Shown here in pieces: positions 15,569 through 24,006 of a stretch of 64,000 nucleotides of DNA. Under the pieces are notes generated by a model. It was not told the origin of the DNA and did no database searches. It saw only the letters and a program-made list of their open reading frames with translations. The number at the start of each line of letters is the position of its first letter. Within the stretch, counting starts at the first letter, position 1. Source of the stretch: Streptomyces rubiginosohelvolus (GTDB lineage Bacteria; Actinomycetota; Actinomycetes; Streptomycetales; Streptomycetaceae); the NCBI RefSeq assembly GCF_014649875.1, contig NZ_BMTW01000001.1:992001-1056000 (forward strand). Direction: 5' to 3'. The position numbers and the translations under genes are program-made.

Positions 15569-15586
15569 ATTGCCTGCACATGCAAG
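15569..15586. promoter_or_regulatory. Candidate MarR operator before the deaminase gene
   Basis: ATTGCCTGCACATGCAAG matches 13 of 16 core positions of the site at 4349-4366. It lies 35-52 bases before the deaminase start codon and touches the predicted -10 box, a good place for repression. Confidence 0.55.
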
Positions 15587-15636
15587 CAGATAGTTTCCAT
15601 GGATCTCCGCAGGCGGCGTGACCCGATGCCTTAATC

Positions 15637-15652
15637 TTGCATGTGCATATAA
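15637..15652. promoter_or_regulatory. Second candidate MarR site, deaminase promoter
   Basis: TTGCATGTGCATATAA is nearly the same sequence as the copy before the marR gene (3729-3744) and lies just after the OYE stop codon, about 100 bases before the deaminase start. Two sites here could act together. Confidence 0.45.
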
Positions 15653-15658
15653 CGAGTG

Positions 15659-16774
15659 TCAAGCAGGGGCGTGCGTAAGGGCGTTGTCCAGCGTCGCCAG
15701 CGGCTCCAGCACCTGCGGGTCGAACACCGCCGGGAGAGCCCCTGCGGCCGCCTTGTGCGGCAGGTCGGGGTTGGCCAGCGCACCCGTGCCGATCGCCAGG
15801 ACGTCCGCGTGCCCCTCGTCCAGGACGCGCCGTGCCACCGCTTCCTCGTGCAGCCCGCCGTTGGCGATGACGGGCACTCCGGTGACCTTCCGGGCGAGCC
15901 CGGCGAGCGTCGGTCCGCCCGGCAGCCAGTCCCGTCCACTGCCCGCGAGGTGCAGGTAGTCGGCCCCGGCCCCGACCGCCGCCGCGAAGAGGGCGGCCGC
16001 CTCGGCGTCGCCTCCCTGCCACCGCCACCCGAAGTTGTTGATCTTCCCCTGGGAGAGCCGGACGCCGACCGTGAAGCCGGGCCCGGCCGCACCTCTGACC
16101 GCGGCCGTCACCTCCCGTAGGAGCCGTGAGCGCCCCTCGACCTCCCCGCCGTACCCGTCGGTGCGCAGATTGGTGTACGGAGTGAGGAACTGGTCGAGCA
16201 GATAGCCGTTGGCGGCGTGGATCTCCACGCCGTCGAAGCCGGCCTCACGGGCGCGGACCGCCGCGGCGGCGAAGCCCTCCACGGCCTCGGCGATCTGGCC
16301 GTGGGTCATCTCCAGCGGTTCGGGCCAGGGACCGCTGCCCCGGTACTTGCCCAGTTGCTCGCCCATCGGCCGGACCGCGGACGGGCCGACGGTCCGGTCG
16401 CGGAACCGGTTTCCCTGGGCCAGGGCCCCGGCGTGCATCAGCTGGAGGACGATACGCGCGCCGGCGGCGTGCACTCGGTCGACGACGCCCCGCCAGGCGG
16501 CGGCCTGCGCCTCGTCCGTGATGCCGGGCTGGTGGAGGTAGCCCTGGCCGTAGGCGGTGTCGGTGTAGGTCCCCTCGGTGATCAGGAGCCCGAAGCCGCC
16601 CTCGGCGAAGGCCCCGTAGTAGGCGGCCATCTGCTCGGTGGCCCGGCCGTCCTCGGTGGCGGAGACCCGGGTCATGGGGGCGACGGCGAATCTGTTGCGC
16701 AGCTCCAGACCCGCGAACCGGCAGGCGGTGAGGGCGGGGTGAGGGCGTAACGCGCTGGTGCGGGCGTCGCTCAC
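15659..16774 (-). CDS. Old Yellow Enzyme-type NADH:flavin oxidoreductase
   Basis: The 371-residue FMN enzyme has the OYE barrel: NRFAVAPMTRVSATEDGRAT, LQLMHAGALAQ, the substrate/FMN region GFDGVEIHAANGYLLDQFLTPYTNLRTDGYGG and the phosphate-binding end PVIANGGL...IGTGALANPD. The HAAN motif holds the His-Asn pair that binds the enone oxygen. Such enzymes reduce activated C=C bonds and detoxify electrophiles. The GTG start (16774) is adjacent to the FrnE stop at 16776, so both genes form one operon driven from the FrnE promoter, which carries two MarR-motif copies. Confidence 0.9.
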   Translation of the reverse strand: MSDARTSALRPHPALTACRFAGLELRNRFAVAPMTRVSATEDGRATEQMAAYYGAFAEGGFGLLITEGTYTDTAYGQGYLHQPGITDEAQAAAWRGVVDRVHAAGARIVLQLMHAGALAQGNRFRDRTVGPSAVRPMGEQLGKYRGSGPWPEPLEMTHGQIAEAVEGFAAAAVRAREAGFDGVEIHAANGYLLDQFLTPYTNLRTDGYGGEVEGRSRLLREVTAAVRGAAGPGFTVGVRLSQGKINNFGWRWQGGDAEAAALFAAAVGAGADYLHLAGSGRDWLPGGPTLAGLARKVTGVPVIANGGLHEEAVARRVLDEGHADVLAIGTGALANPDLPHKAAAGALPAVFDPQVLEPLATLDNALTHAPA

Positions 16775-16775
16775 C

Positions 16776-17432
16776 TCAGCACGTCCCGTCGATGCCGCAG
16801 GCCGCGCCGTAACCGGCTTCCTCCGCCTGCCGGGCCTGCGCGTCCAGGATCGCCTTGCGCAGCTGGGCGGGGCGCGGGACGCCCTCGATCCGGATGTCCC
16901 CGACGAGCAGGGTGGGGACCGACCGCACCTGGTGGGCGGCCGCCTCCCGCAGAGCCTCCTGATGCCGGGCACGGTAGGTGCCGTCCTTCAGCGCGGCCCG
17001 GAACCCGGCCTCGTCCAGGCCGGTTTCGACGGCCAGTGCGGCGAGGACGTCGACCTCCCCCAGGTCCTGGTCCTCCTGGAAGAAGGCACGGAACATCCGC
17101 TGGTTGTAGGCGTCGCCCAGGCCGCGCTCGGCCGCGTACTGGTACCCCTCGAAGGCGAGGGCCGTGTAGGGCTGCGGCGAGACGGTGGGGAGCGTGATGT
17201 CGACACCCAGCCGACGGGCCATGGGGTAGACGGCCCGCTCCCAGATGGCGGGCAGGTACTCGTCCTCCGGCCGCAGGGTGGGCTGGGGGTGGGCCCGCAG
17301 CTCGAAGGGCAGCCACTCGACTTCCACGTCGACGCCGACGTCCTTGATCGCCTCTTCGATGGGGCCCTCGGCCAGCATGCAGAAGGGGCAGACGTAGTCG
17401 GACCAGATCTTGATCTTCACGGGATCGGCCAT
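16776..17432 (-). CDS. DsbA-family oxidoreductase, FrnE type
   Basis: The 218-residue cytoplasmic thioredoxin-fold protein begins KIKIWSDYVCPFCMLAEGP, with the redox motif CPFC at the end of strand 1, followed by a large helical insertion and RSVPTLLVGDIRIEGVPRPAQL, which holds the cis-proline. It ends in an unusual GIDGTC with an additional Cys. FrnE proteins are two-cysteine oxidoreductases, first noted in the frenolicin cluster and linked to oxidative-stress resistance. There is no signal peptide. It is the first gene of a two-gene operon with the OYE reductase, and its promoter carries two MarR-motif copies, fitting a thiol-responsive regulon. Confidence 0.9.
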   Translation of the reverse strand: MADPVKIKIWSDYVCPFCMLAEGPIEEAIKDVGVDVEVEWLPFELRAHPQPTLRPEDEYLPAIWERAVYPMARRLGVDITLPTVSPQPYTALAFEGYQYAAERGLGDAYNQRMFRAFFQEDQDLGEVDVLAALAVETGLDEAGFRAALKDGTYRARHQEALREAAAHQVRSVPTLLVGDIRIEGVPRPAQLRKAILDAQARQAEEAGYGAACGIDGTC

Positions 17433-17449
17433 GCGCAGGCTCCATATAA

Positions 17450-17465
17450 TTGATCGCGCAAGCAA
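17450..17465. promoter_or_regulatory. Candidate MarR site close to the FrnE start
   Basis: Read on the minus strand TTGCTTGCGCGATCAA shares TTGCTTG and 11 of 16 positions with the site at 4349-4366. It lies 18-33 bases before the FrnE start codon. Confidence 0.4.
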
Positions 17466-17512
17466 CAGCATCTCTCGACAGGTCGACGAGAGATGGGAGG
17501 GATCTCCAGAAG

Positions 17513-17530
17513 GTTGCACGATCATGCACT
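17513..17530. promoter_or_regulatory. Candidate MarR operator in the FrnE/OYE promoter
   Basis: GTTGCACGATCATGCACT matches 12 of 16 core positions of the 4349-4366 site and lies about 80-100 bases before the FrnE start. Confidence 0.5.
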
Positions 17531-17576
17531 TAAGTGTCAAGCTCTGCCGTACCGCCCGCGCGCCGGCGAACGAGAA

Positions 17577-17618
17577 CGGCGGTGGCCCCCAGCCTCGAAG
17601 GACTGGGGGCCACCGCCG
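17577..17618 (-). terminator. Terminator hairpin after purA
   Basis: A perfect 16-bp stem (17577-17592 with 17603-17618) with a 10-base loop lies 17 bases beyond the purA stop codon. No T run follows on either strand. It also marks the end of the left island. Confidence 0.85.
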
Positions 17619-17634
17619 CGGTGCTGCCCGGGGG

Positions 17635-18918
17635 CTACAGGAACGAGTTGATCTCGATCGTCTCGGTCCGGCCGGGGCCGACGCCGATCGCGGAGATCGG
17701 GGCGCCCGACATCTCCTCCAGGGCCTTCACGTAACCCTGCGCGTTCTTCGGCAGGTCGGAGAAGGTCTTGGCCTTGGTGATGTCCTCGGACCAGCCCGGC
17801 AGGGTCTCGTAGATCGGCTTCGCGTGGTGGAAGTCGGTCTGGTTGTACGGGAGTTCCTCGACGCGCTTGCCGTCGATCTCGTACGCCACGCAGACCGGGA
17901 TCCGCTCCCAGCCGGTGAGGACGTCCAGCTTGGTGAGGAAGAAGTCGGTCAGGCCGTTGACCCGGGTCGCGTACCGCGCGATCGGGGCGTCGAACCAGCC
18001 GCAGCGGCGGTCACGGCCGGTGGTGACACCGCGCTCGCCGCCGATGCGCCGCAGCGCCTCGCCGTCCTCGTCGAACAGCTCGGTCGGGAACGGACCGGCT
18101 CCGACACGCGTCGTATAGGCCTTGAGGATGCCGATGACGCGGCTGATCTTCGTCGGGCCGACACCGGCACCGGTGCAGGCGCCGCCCGCCGTCGGGTTCG
18201 ACGAGGTGACGAAGGGGTACGTGCCGTGGTCGACGTCGAGCAGGGTGCCCTGGCCGCCCTCGAAGAGCACGACCTTGCCGTCGTCGATGGCTTCGTTCAG
18301 GATCAGGGTCGTGTCGGCGACGAACGGCTTGATCTGCTCCGCGTACTGGAGCATGTCCTCGACGACCTTGCCGGCCTCGATCGCCCGGCGGTTGAAGACC
18401 TTGGCCAGGAGCTGGTTCTTCTGCTCCAGGGCCGCCTCCACCTTCTGCTCCAGGATCGACTCGTCGTAGAGGTCCTGGACGCGGATCCCCACCCGGTTGA
18501 TCTTGTCGGCGTACGTCGGACCGATGCCCCGGCCCGTCGTGCCGATCTTGCGCTTCCCGAGGAAGCGCTCGGTCACCTTGTCGAGCGTGACGTTGTACGG
18601 AGTGATCAAATGAGCGTTGCCGCTGATCAGAAGCTTGGACGTGTCGACGCCTCGCTCGTTCAGACCGCTCAGCTCGGAGAGCAGGACCGCCGGGTCGACC
18701 ACGACACCGTTCCCGATGACCGGGGTACAACCCGGCGACAGGATTCCGGAGGGGAGGAGATGAAGTGCGTACTTCTGGTCGCCCACGACGACCGTGTGAC
18801 CGGCGTTGTTACCGCCTTGGTATCGCACGACATAGTCCACGGATCCACCGAGGAGATCGGTGGCCTTCCCCTTGCCCTCGTCACCCCACTGAGCACCGAG
18901 CAGCACAAGTGCGGGCAC
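17635..18918 (-). CDS. purA: Adenylosuccinate synthetase
   Basis: The 427-residue enzyme joins IMP and aspartate with GTP in AMP synthesis. The N-terminal P-loop [16 protein letters not shown], the NNAGHTVV block, [11 protein letters not shown] and the C-terminal [10 protein letters not shown] region are those of bacterial PurA. The length is normal. The GTG start has GGAAGGGG about ten bases upstream. It is a single-gene unit, divergent from the lipid-kinase-like gene, and a housekeeping anchor of the conserved core. Confidence 0.98.
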   Translation of the reverse strand: MPALVLLGAQWGDEGKGKATDLLGGSVDYVVRYQGGNNAGHTVVVGDQKYALHLLPSGILSPGCTPVIGNGVVVDPAVLLSELSGLNERGVDTSKLLISGNAHLITPYNVTLDKVTERFLGKRKIGTTGRGIGPTYADKINRVGIRVQDLYDESILEQKVEAALEQKNQLLAKVFNRRAIEAGKVVEDMLQYAEQIKPFVADTTLILNEAIDDGKVVLFEGGQGTLLDVDHGTYPFVTSSNPTAGGACTGAGVGPTKISRVIGILKAYTTRVGAGPFPTELFDEDGEALRRIGGERGVTTGRDRRCGWFDAPIARYATRVNGLTDFFLTKLDVLTGWERIPVCVAYEIDGKRVEELPYNQTDFHHAKPIYETLPGWSEDITKAKTFSDLPKNAQGYVKALEEMSGAPISAIGVGPGRTETIEINSFL

Positions 18919-19043
18919 AGGCGTACACCCCTTCCGGGCGGGGCATGTCCAAGGTCAGGGGGCGTACGTCAAGGTCGTACCTGCCGTACGACGATGTACG
19001 GCAAAGCCTGAGCCGTCGAACCGGGTGCCCCGGAATAGACGAA

Positions 19044-19069
19044 GCCCCTGGCGCAATAGCGCAAGGGGC
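19044..19069. other. Hairpin between purA and the divergent gene
   Basis: GCCCCT-G-GCGC pairs with GCGC-A-AGGGGC around the loop AATA in the purA/19105 intergenic region. It lies in the probable leader of the downstream gene and could be a transcription attenuator or a terminator. I cannot decide which. Confidence 0.35.
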
Positions 19070-19104
19070 TCTTGCACCAAGATGCTACCCGAGGAAGGAC
19101 CGAG

Positions 19105-19989
19105 GTGTCGGCTGCAGAGCCCCCCGGCGACGGCGACGACCAGCTCCTGGTGGTCATCGACCCGGTCGCCCGCCGGAGTGACGGCGAGTCCGTCCGTATC
19201 GCCAAGGACGTGCTGAGCGCCGGCGCGCACGCCAAGATCTGCCTTCCGGACACCCCCGAGGAGTTCGCCCGGGCCCTGTCCCGGCGGGGTGCGCGCCGGC
19301 CCGTCGTCGTCGGTGACGACCATGCGCTGCTGCGCGCCGTCGCCCAGCTGCACCGCGAACGGGAGCTGGCCGCCGGCGTCCTCTCCCTGATCCCCGTCGG
19401 CGCGGCGCACGCGCTGGAGGTGGCCCACGCCCTCGGCGTCCCCCGGGGCGCGGTGGCGGCCGCCCGGACCGCGCTGGACGGTGCGGTGCGCCGCCTGGAC
19501 CTGCTGGTCGACGACAGCGACGGCGTGGTCCTGGGCCGCCTGCGCATCCCGGCCCCGCCTCCCCCGCCGCCCGGCTCCGGGACCCCGCACACGAACATCA
19601 CGGCCATGTGGGACACCTGCCGCTCGCTGGTCACCTCCCTGGTCCGCCCGGCCCCCGTCGCCGCCACGGCGAACCCGGGCACGCACCGCCTGCGCATCGA
19701 GGCGGACGGGGTGCTGCTGAGCGACCTGGACACGCCGGTCCGGGACCTCTCGGTCACCTCCCAGGGCGGCGGGGGCCTCGCCGACGTCGTCGTCCGCACC
19801 GGTTCCGGCGAGGACGTCACGGCGGAGGCCAAGGCCGTCACGGTCTCCGGCGCGGACTTCCGCTACCGGGCGGACATACAGACCGGCGGGCCGGTGCGGA
19901 CCCGGACCTGGACGGTCCGGGCGGGCGCCTGGGGGCTGATGCTGCCGGGCCCGGCGAGCGCGGACGCGGCGGCGGGCGCACGCTGGTAG
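19105..19989 (+). CDS. Diacylglycerol kinase-like catalytic-domain protein
   Basis: The 294-residue protein begins like DAG/lipid kinases (LLVVIDPVARRSDGESVRIAKDVL) and has a divided arrangement, but the second strand GDDHALLRAVAQL replaces the canonical GGDGTxN loop with VVVGDDHALL, and the later GTAHD block reads LIPVGAAHALEVAHALGVP. The nucleotide site is therefore modified and activity is uncertain. The C-terminal half (SVTSQGGGGLADVVVR...) is the expected beta-sandwich. GTG 19105 has GGAAGGACC upstream. It is often the purA neighbour in streptomycetes, as far as I recall. Confidence 0.7.
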   Translation: MSAAEPPGDGDDQLLVVIDPVARRSDGESVRIAKDVLSAGAHAKICLPDTPEEFARALSRRGARRPVVVGDDHALLRAVAQLHRERELAAGVLSLIPVGAAHALEVAHALGVPRGAVAAARTALDGAVRRLDLLVDDSDGVVLGRLRIPAPPPPPPGSGTPHTNITAMWDTCRSLVTSLVRPAPVAATANPGTHRLRIEADGVLLSDLDTPVRDLSVTSQGGGGLADVVVRTGSGEDVTAEAKAVTVSGADFRYRADIQTGGPVRTRTWTVRAGAWGLMLPGPASADAAAGARW

Positions 19990-20043
19990 GAGACGGCCCG
20001 GAGCCGTCCCCTTTGCCCGCCCCCGGTCCCGGAGGTGACCGTC

Positions 20044-20316
20044 ATGACCAGGATCGCTGTCGGATGGCACATCGAGCTCGAATTCGAGGAGGACACGCAC
20101 CGCACGCGCGCGGCGGCGCTCGTCCGCCTCTCCGACGGAACAGAGGTACGCGCCCACGGCTACGCCAGCCGCCATCCCTCGGACGCCGACCAGCAGCGGG
20201 TCGGCGAGGAGATCGCGGGGGCGAGGGCGCTCAACGAGCTGGCGATGAAACTGCTGACCAAGGCGCACGACGAGATCGACGAGGCGTCGGGGCGGAAGTC
20301 GTACCCGCTGACGTAG
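20044..20316 (+). CDS. DUF1876-type small protein
   Basis: The 90-residue soluble protein (RIAVGWHIELEFEEDTHRTRAAALVRLSDGTEVRAHGYASRHPSD...) matches the actinobacterial DUF1876 family. It has an N-terminal beta-meander and a C-terminal helix pair (DQQRVGEEIAGARALNELAMKLLTKAHDEID). Its function is not known. ATG 20044 has GGAGGT seven bases upstream; an in-frame GTG nine bases earlier overlaps that site. It follows the kinase-like gene by 54 bp on the same strand. Confidence 0.85.
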   Translation: MTRIAVGWHIELEFEEDTHRTRAAALVRLSDGTEVRAHGYASRHPSDADQQRVGEEIAGARALNELAMKLLTKAHDEIDEASGRKSYPLT

Positions 20317-20321
20317 CTTCG

Positions 20322-20369
20322 GGGGCTCCGCCCCCGTACCCCCGCTCCTCAATCGCCGGAGGGGCTTGA
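20322..20369. repeat. Dispersed Streptomyces intergenic repeat, copy 1
   Basis: The block GGGGGCTCCGCCCCC followed by CCCCGCTCCTCAATCGCC and GGAGGGGCTTGA recurs with few changes at 30447-30496 and, inverted and partial, at 30293-30319 and 30345-30394. Each copy holds a short GC hairpin. Such elements are scattered in Streptomyces genomes, often after genes. Confidence 0.75.
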
Positions 20370-20417
20370 TACCCGCACTCCGGAACCGCGCCCGCGCCCG
20401 CCTGCGTCTCCCCGCCC

Positions 20418-20564
20418 ATGGAGACCCGCCGCGAAGCCCTCACCGGAACCACCGGCTGCCTCAGCGCCGTCCTCGGCGCCGTCGCCGGGATGGCCGCCTT
20501 CGGGTACGGCTTCGACGTCCTGGCCGGGACGCAGACGCTGGAGGACTGCGGCTCACCCTGCTGA
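20418..20564 (+). CDS. Possible small membrane protein
   Basis: A 48-codon frame from ATG encodes METRREALTG, then a hydrophobic stretch with one probable membrane helix (CLSAVLGAVAGMAAFGYGF) and a C-terminal LEDCGSPC. Third-position GC is high, as in real genes here. There is no ribosome site before the ATG, so it may be leaderless, start elsewhere or not be translated. Its end is only 18 bases from the convergent P450 stop codon. Confidence 0.35.
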   Translation: METRREALTGTTGCLSAVLGAVAGMAAFGYGFDVLAGTQTLEDCGSPC

Positions 20565-20582
20565 CCCGGGCCGGAGGCTCGC

Positions 20583-21788
20583 CTACACCTCCGCCCGCAG
20601 CTCCTTCAGCCCCCGGATCACATACCCCGGCTGCCACTCCGGCTCCGCCGACATCCGCAGCGCGGGCGCCTTCCGCAGCAGCTCCCCGAAGGACGCCGCC
20701 AGCTCCAGGCGGGCCAGCGGGGCGCCGAGGCAGAAGTGGATGCCCGCGCCGAAGGTGATGTGCGGGTTGTCCGTACGGGACAGATCCAGGACGTCCGGGC
20801 GCGCGAACCGCTCCGGGTCCCGGTTGGCCGAGCCGAACAGCAGCGCCACCTCCGCGCCCCGGCCGATCACCTGGCCGTCGATCTCGATGTCGTCCAGCAC
20901 CCAGCGCTCGAACATCTGCAACGGGGTGTCGTAGCGCAGCAGCTCCTCGATCGCGGTGGGCAGCAGCGCGGGATCGGCGCGCAGGGCGGCCAACTGCTCC
21001 GGGTGGTGGAAGAGGGTCCGCCAGCCGTTGACGGTGGTGTTCACCGTCGCCTCGTGGCCCGCGTTCAGCAGCAGCACACAGGTGGAGATCATCTCCTGCT
21101 CGGTCAGCCGCTCGCCCTCGTCGTGGGCGGCGATGAGCGCCGAGATCAGGTCGTCGCCGGGGGCGGTGCGCCGCTCGGCGATCAGCCCGCGCAGATACGC
21201 CGAGAAGTCCACGGAGGCCGAGACGGCGGCGGCCGCCGTCTCCTCCGAGGGGTTCAGCTCGAACATCCCGCAGATCGCCGCCGACCAGGGCCGCAGCAGT
21301 CCCCGGTCCGCCTCCGGGACGCCCAGCATCTCCGCGATGACGGCGACCGGCAGCGGCTCCGCGACCTCCGCCAGCAGGTCCCCGCCGCCCTTCGCCACGA
21401 ACGCGTCGACCAACTCGGCCGCCAGCCGCCGCACGGTCGGGGCGAGATTCTCGACCGTACGCGGGGTGAACGCCTTCGAGATCAGCCGCCGGATCCGGGG
21501 GTGGTCGGGGGCCTCCAGATCGAGGATGCCCTGCCCGTTGAGCGTGGTGAACGGCTCGTGCTCGGGCGGCGGCGGGGTCCGCCCGAACTCCTCGTGGCTG
21601 AAGCGGTGCAGATACGTACGCCCGAGGCGCCGGTCGCGCAGCAGGGCCGATACGTCGGAGTGGTGCGGGATCAGCCACTGCCCCGTCGGCTCGAACCAGT
21701 GCGCCCGGCCGGCGGCGCGCAGCGCGGTGTAGGCGGGGTAGGGATCGGCGACGAACGCGGGCGACCAGGGATCGAAGGACACGTGCAT
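20583..21788 (-). CDS. Cytochrome P450
   Basis: The 401-residue soluble bacterial P450 shows the I-helix motif LLNAGHEATVNTTVN, the K-helix pair in AIEELLRYDTPLQ and the heme loop FGAGIHFCLGAPLARLE with the Cys ligand. The I-helix has AGHEA in place of AGxxT: the oxygen-activating Thr is Ala or shifted by one, as in several biosynthetic P450s. The N-terminus SFDPWSPAFVADPYPAYTALR is typical. It stands alone, facing a two-component system on the same strand 65 bp upstream. Ferredoxin genes are not adjacent. The substrate is unknown. Confidence 0.93.
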   Translation of the reverse strand: MHVSFDPWSPAFVADPYPAYTALRAAGRAHWFEPTGQWLIPHHSDVSALLRDRRLGRTYLHRFSHEEFGRTPPPPEHEPFTTLNGQGILDLEAPDHPRIRRLISKAFTPRTVENLAPTVRRLAAELVDAFVAKGGGDLLAEVAEPLPVAVIAEMLGVPEADRGLLRPWSAAICGMFELNPSEETAAAAVSASVDFSAYLRGLIAERRTAPGDDLISALIAAHDEGERLTEQEMISTCVLLLNAGHEATVNTTVNGWRTLFHHPEQLAALRADPALLPTAIEELLRYDTPLQMFERWVLDDIEIDGQVIGRGAEVALLFGSANRDPERFARPDVLDLSRTDNPHITFGAGIHFCLGAPLARLELAASFGELLRKAPALRMSAEPEWQPGYVIRGLKELRAEV

Positions 21789-21853
21789 GGCCCGACGCTA
21801 CCCGCGCCCGCGCCCGCCGCAAGGGGTCCGGCACAGGTCCGGCCCAGGTCCGG

Positions 21854-22522
21854 CTACCCCGGGGTGACCAGCCGTGCCTCGTACGCGAACACCGCCGCCT
21901 GGGTCCGGTCGCGCAGCCCCAGCTTCACCAGGATGCGGCTCACATGCGTCTTGATCGTGGACTCGGCGACGATCAGGTGCGAGGCGATCTCCGCGTTGGA
22001 GAGCCCCTGCGCGATGAGGACGAGCACCTCCGTCTCCCGCTCGGTGAGGTCGCCGATCCGGGCCAGCGCGGGCGGCCGCGGAGTCTCCGCGAGCTTGGAG
22101 AACTCGGTGATGAGGCGCCGGGTGACCGTCGGCGCGAGCAGCGCCTCGCCCGAGGCCACCACCCGTACCCCGTCGGCGAGCTGCCGGGCCGAGGCGTCCT
22201 TGAGGAGGAAGCCCGAGGCCCCGGCCCGCAGCGCCTGGTAGACGTACTCGTCGAGGTCGAAGGTCGTCAGCACCAGGACCTTCGCGTCGGCGTCCCGGGC
22301 GACGATCTCGCGGGTCGCCTCGATGCCGTTCATCTCCGGCATACGGATGTCCATCAGGACGACGTCCGGACGCAGGGCGGCGACCTGGTCGAGCGCCTGC
22401 CGGCCGTCCAGCGCCTCGCCCACGACGGTGATCCCGGGCATCGCGTTGAGCAGGACCGAGAAGCCCTCGCGGACCATCATCTGGTCGTCGACGATCAGGA
22501 CCCGGATGTCGGTGTCGCTCAT
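21854..22522 (-). CDS. NarL/LuxR-family response regulator
   Basis: The 222-residue regulator has a receiver domain (IRVLIVDDQMMVREGF with the acidic pair, VVLMDIRMPEMNGIEATREI with the phospho-Asp, and VLVLTTFDLDEYVYQAL) and a C-terminal LuxR HTH (LTERETEVLVLIAQGLSNAEIASHLIVAESTIKTHVSRILVKL). It overlaps the kinase gene by four bases, so the two form a cognate pair. The P450 gene downstream is a possible target. Confidence 0.95.
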   Translation of the reverse strand: MSDTDIRVLIVDDQMMVREGFSVLLNAMPGITVVGEALDGRQALDQVAALRPDVVLMDIRMPEMNGIEATREIVARDADAKVLVLTTFDLDEYVYQALRAGASGFLLKDASARQLADGVRVVASGEALLAPTVTRRLITEFSKLAETPRPPALARIGDLTERETEVLVLIAQGLSNAEIASHLIVAESTIKTHVSRILVKLGLRDRTQAAVFAYEARLVTPG

Positions 22523-23874
22523 GCCCGGCCGTCCCGGTCGATCACGACGGTGTCGGCGTTGCCCGCCCGGTCCGCCTTCGCCGCCGCCTCGCGGGGCTCC
22601 GACTGCTCCGGCTGCTCGGACAGCGGTACGGGGAGGAACACCGCGACCTCGTACCCGCCGTCGGCCGTCGGCCCGGCCGTCATCTCGCCGTTCAGCATCG
22701 CGACCCGCTCCCGCATCCCGGTGATCCCGTGCCCGGCGCCGGGCGAGGGCTTGACCAGGCCCCGCGCGGGCCCGTTGACCACGCGCAGCCCGAGCCCGCC
22801 GAGGACGTAGCCGAGCTCGACCCGGGCCGTGGAGCCGGGTGCGTGCCGCAGGCTGTTGCTCAGGGCCTCCTGGACGATCCGGTACGCCGACAGCTCGACG
22901 CCCTGCGGCAGCTCGCGGACGGCCCCGGTGATCACCTTCTCCGTCTCCAGGCCCGTCTCGCGGACGTTGTCCAGGAGCCCGTCGAGCGCGGCGAGGGTGG
23001 GCTGCGGGGCGTCGGGGGCCTCGTAGTCCTCCGCCCGGACGACCCCGAGGACGCGGCGCAGTTCGGTGAGGGCGGCCACGGCGTTCTCCCGGATGGTGAC
23101 GAAGGCCTGCTCCAGCTCCGGGGGCGGGGTCTCGACCCGGTAGGGGGCGGCCTCGGCCTGGATCGCGACGACCGACATGTGGTGGGCGACCACGTCGTGC
23201 AGCTCCCGGGCGATGGTGGTGCGCTCCTCCAGCAGCGTGCGCCGGTCACGTTCGACGGCGGTGACGGTGCGCTGCACGGTGACCTCGCGCTCGGCGTCGC
23301 GCCGGATCTGGACCACGGCGACGACGAGCAGCGCGAAGGCGGAGAGGGTGACCACGGGCGCGGTGATGGACGGGTCGCCGCCCTCCAGCAGCATCCCGAA
23401 GAACAGGGTCAGCAGCCACATCCAGGCCGCCGCGCGGGGGCGGGTCCGGGCGGCCACGACCACCAGGACCACCACCTGGGCCATGAAGGCGCTCGGCCCC
23501 CACAGCCCGTCGGTGCCGAGGACGGCGCAGAAGACGGTCGTCACCATCGACGCCCAGAACGCGGCGACCGGCCTGATGAGGGTCATCGCCACCGGGATCG
23601 CGGGCACCACGCCCATCAGGAAGCGGTACTCCCACTCGGCGAACCCGGCCATCATCACGAGGAACGCGGCGAACAGCACGATGGCGTGCGGAGTCCAGAC
23701 GACGAACCGGCGCAGCCCCTCGGGCAGCCGCCGGATGATCCGTCCGTCGGGGTTGAGCGGCGGCAGCGGCCGGTAGGCGAACACGTTGCGCAGGAGGTCG
23801 TCCCGCAGGCCGTCTATCGCCCCTGCGGCTGCCCGGAACTCCGGGCTACTGGTCTTCGTCTGGTTCTCGGTCAC
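22519..23874 (-). CDS. Sensor histidine kinase, HisKA_3 (DesK/NarX-like)
   Basis: The 451-residue membrane kinase has an N-terminal segment of five to six helices (IVLFAAFLVMMAGFAEW to TLSAFALLVVAVVQIRR), a dimerisation/phosphoacceptor helix IARELHDVVAHHMSVVAIQAEAAP with the His, and an ATPase region (LSAYRIVQEALSNSLRHA for the N box, GHGITGMRERVAMLNGEM for the G box). It lacks a large extracellular domain, so it probably senses membrane state or a hydrophobic ligand. It is the first gene of the two-gene operon. Confidence 0.94.
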   Translation of the reverse strand: MTENQTKTSSPEFRAAAGAIDGLRDDLLRNVFAYRPLPPLNPDGRIIRRLPEGLRRFVVWTPHAIVLFAAFLVMMAGFAEWEYRFLMGVVPAIPVAMTLIRPVAAFWASMVTTVFCAVLGTDGLWGPSAFMAQVVVLVVVAARTRPRAAAWMWLLTLFFGMLLEGGDPSITAPVVTLSAFALLVVAVVQIRRDAEREVTVQRTVTAVERDRRTLLEERTTIARELHDVVAHHMSVVAIQAEAAPYRVETPPPELEQAFVTIRENAVAALTELRRVLGVVRAEDYEAPDAPQPTLAALDGLLDNVRETGLETEKVITGAVRELPQGVELSAYRIVQEALSNSLRHAPGSTARVELGYVLGGLGLRVVNGPARGLVKPSPGAGHGITGMRERVAMLNGEMTAGPTADGGYEVAVFLPVPLSEQPEQSEPREAAAKADRAGNADTVVIDRDGRA

Positions 23875-24006
23875 GCTTCCACGGTAGGCGGCGGCGGACG
23901 GCGGGTCGTCAGCATCGCTACGGATTCCGGAGCGTCCGTCTCAAGGACTACCCGCCTCCGCCGTGCCGTCCCGGAGAACCGCGGGGGCCCCGGTCGGCCC
24001 CCCGGG

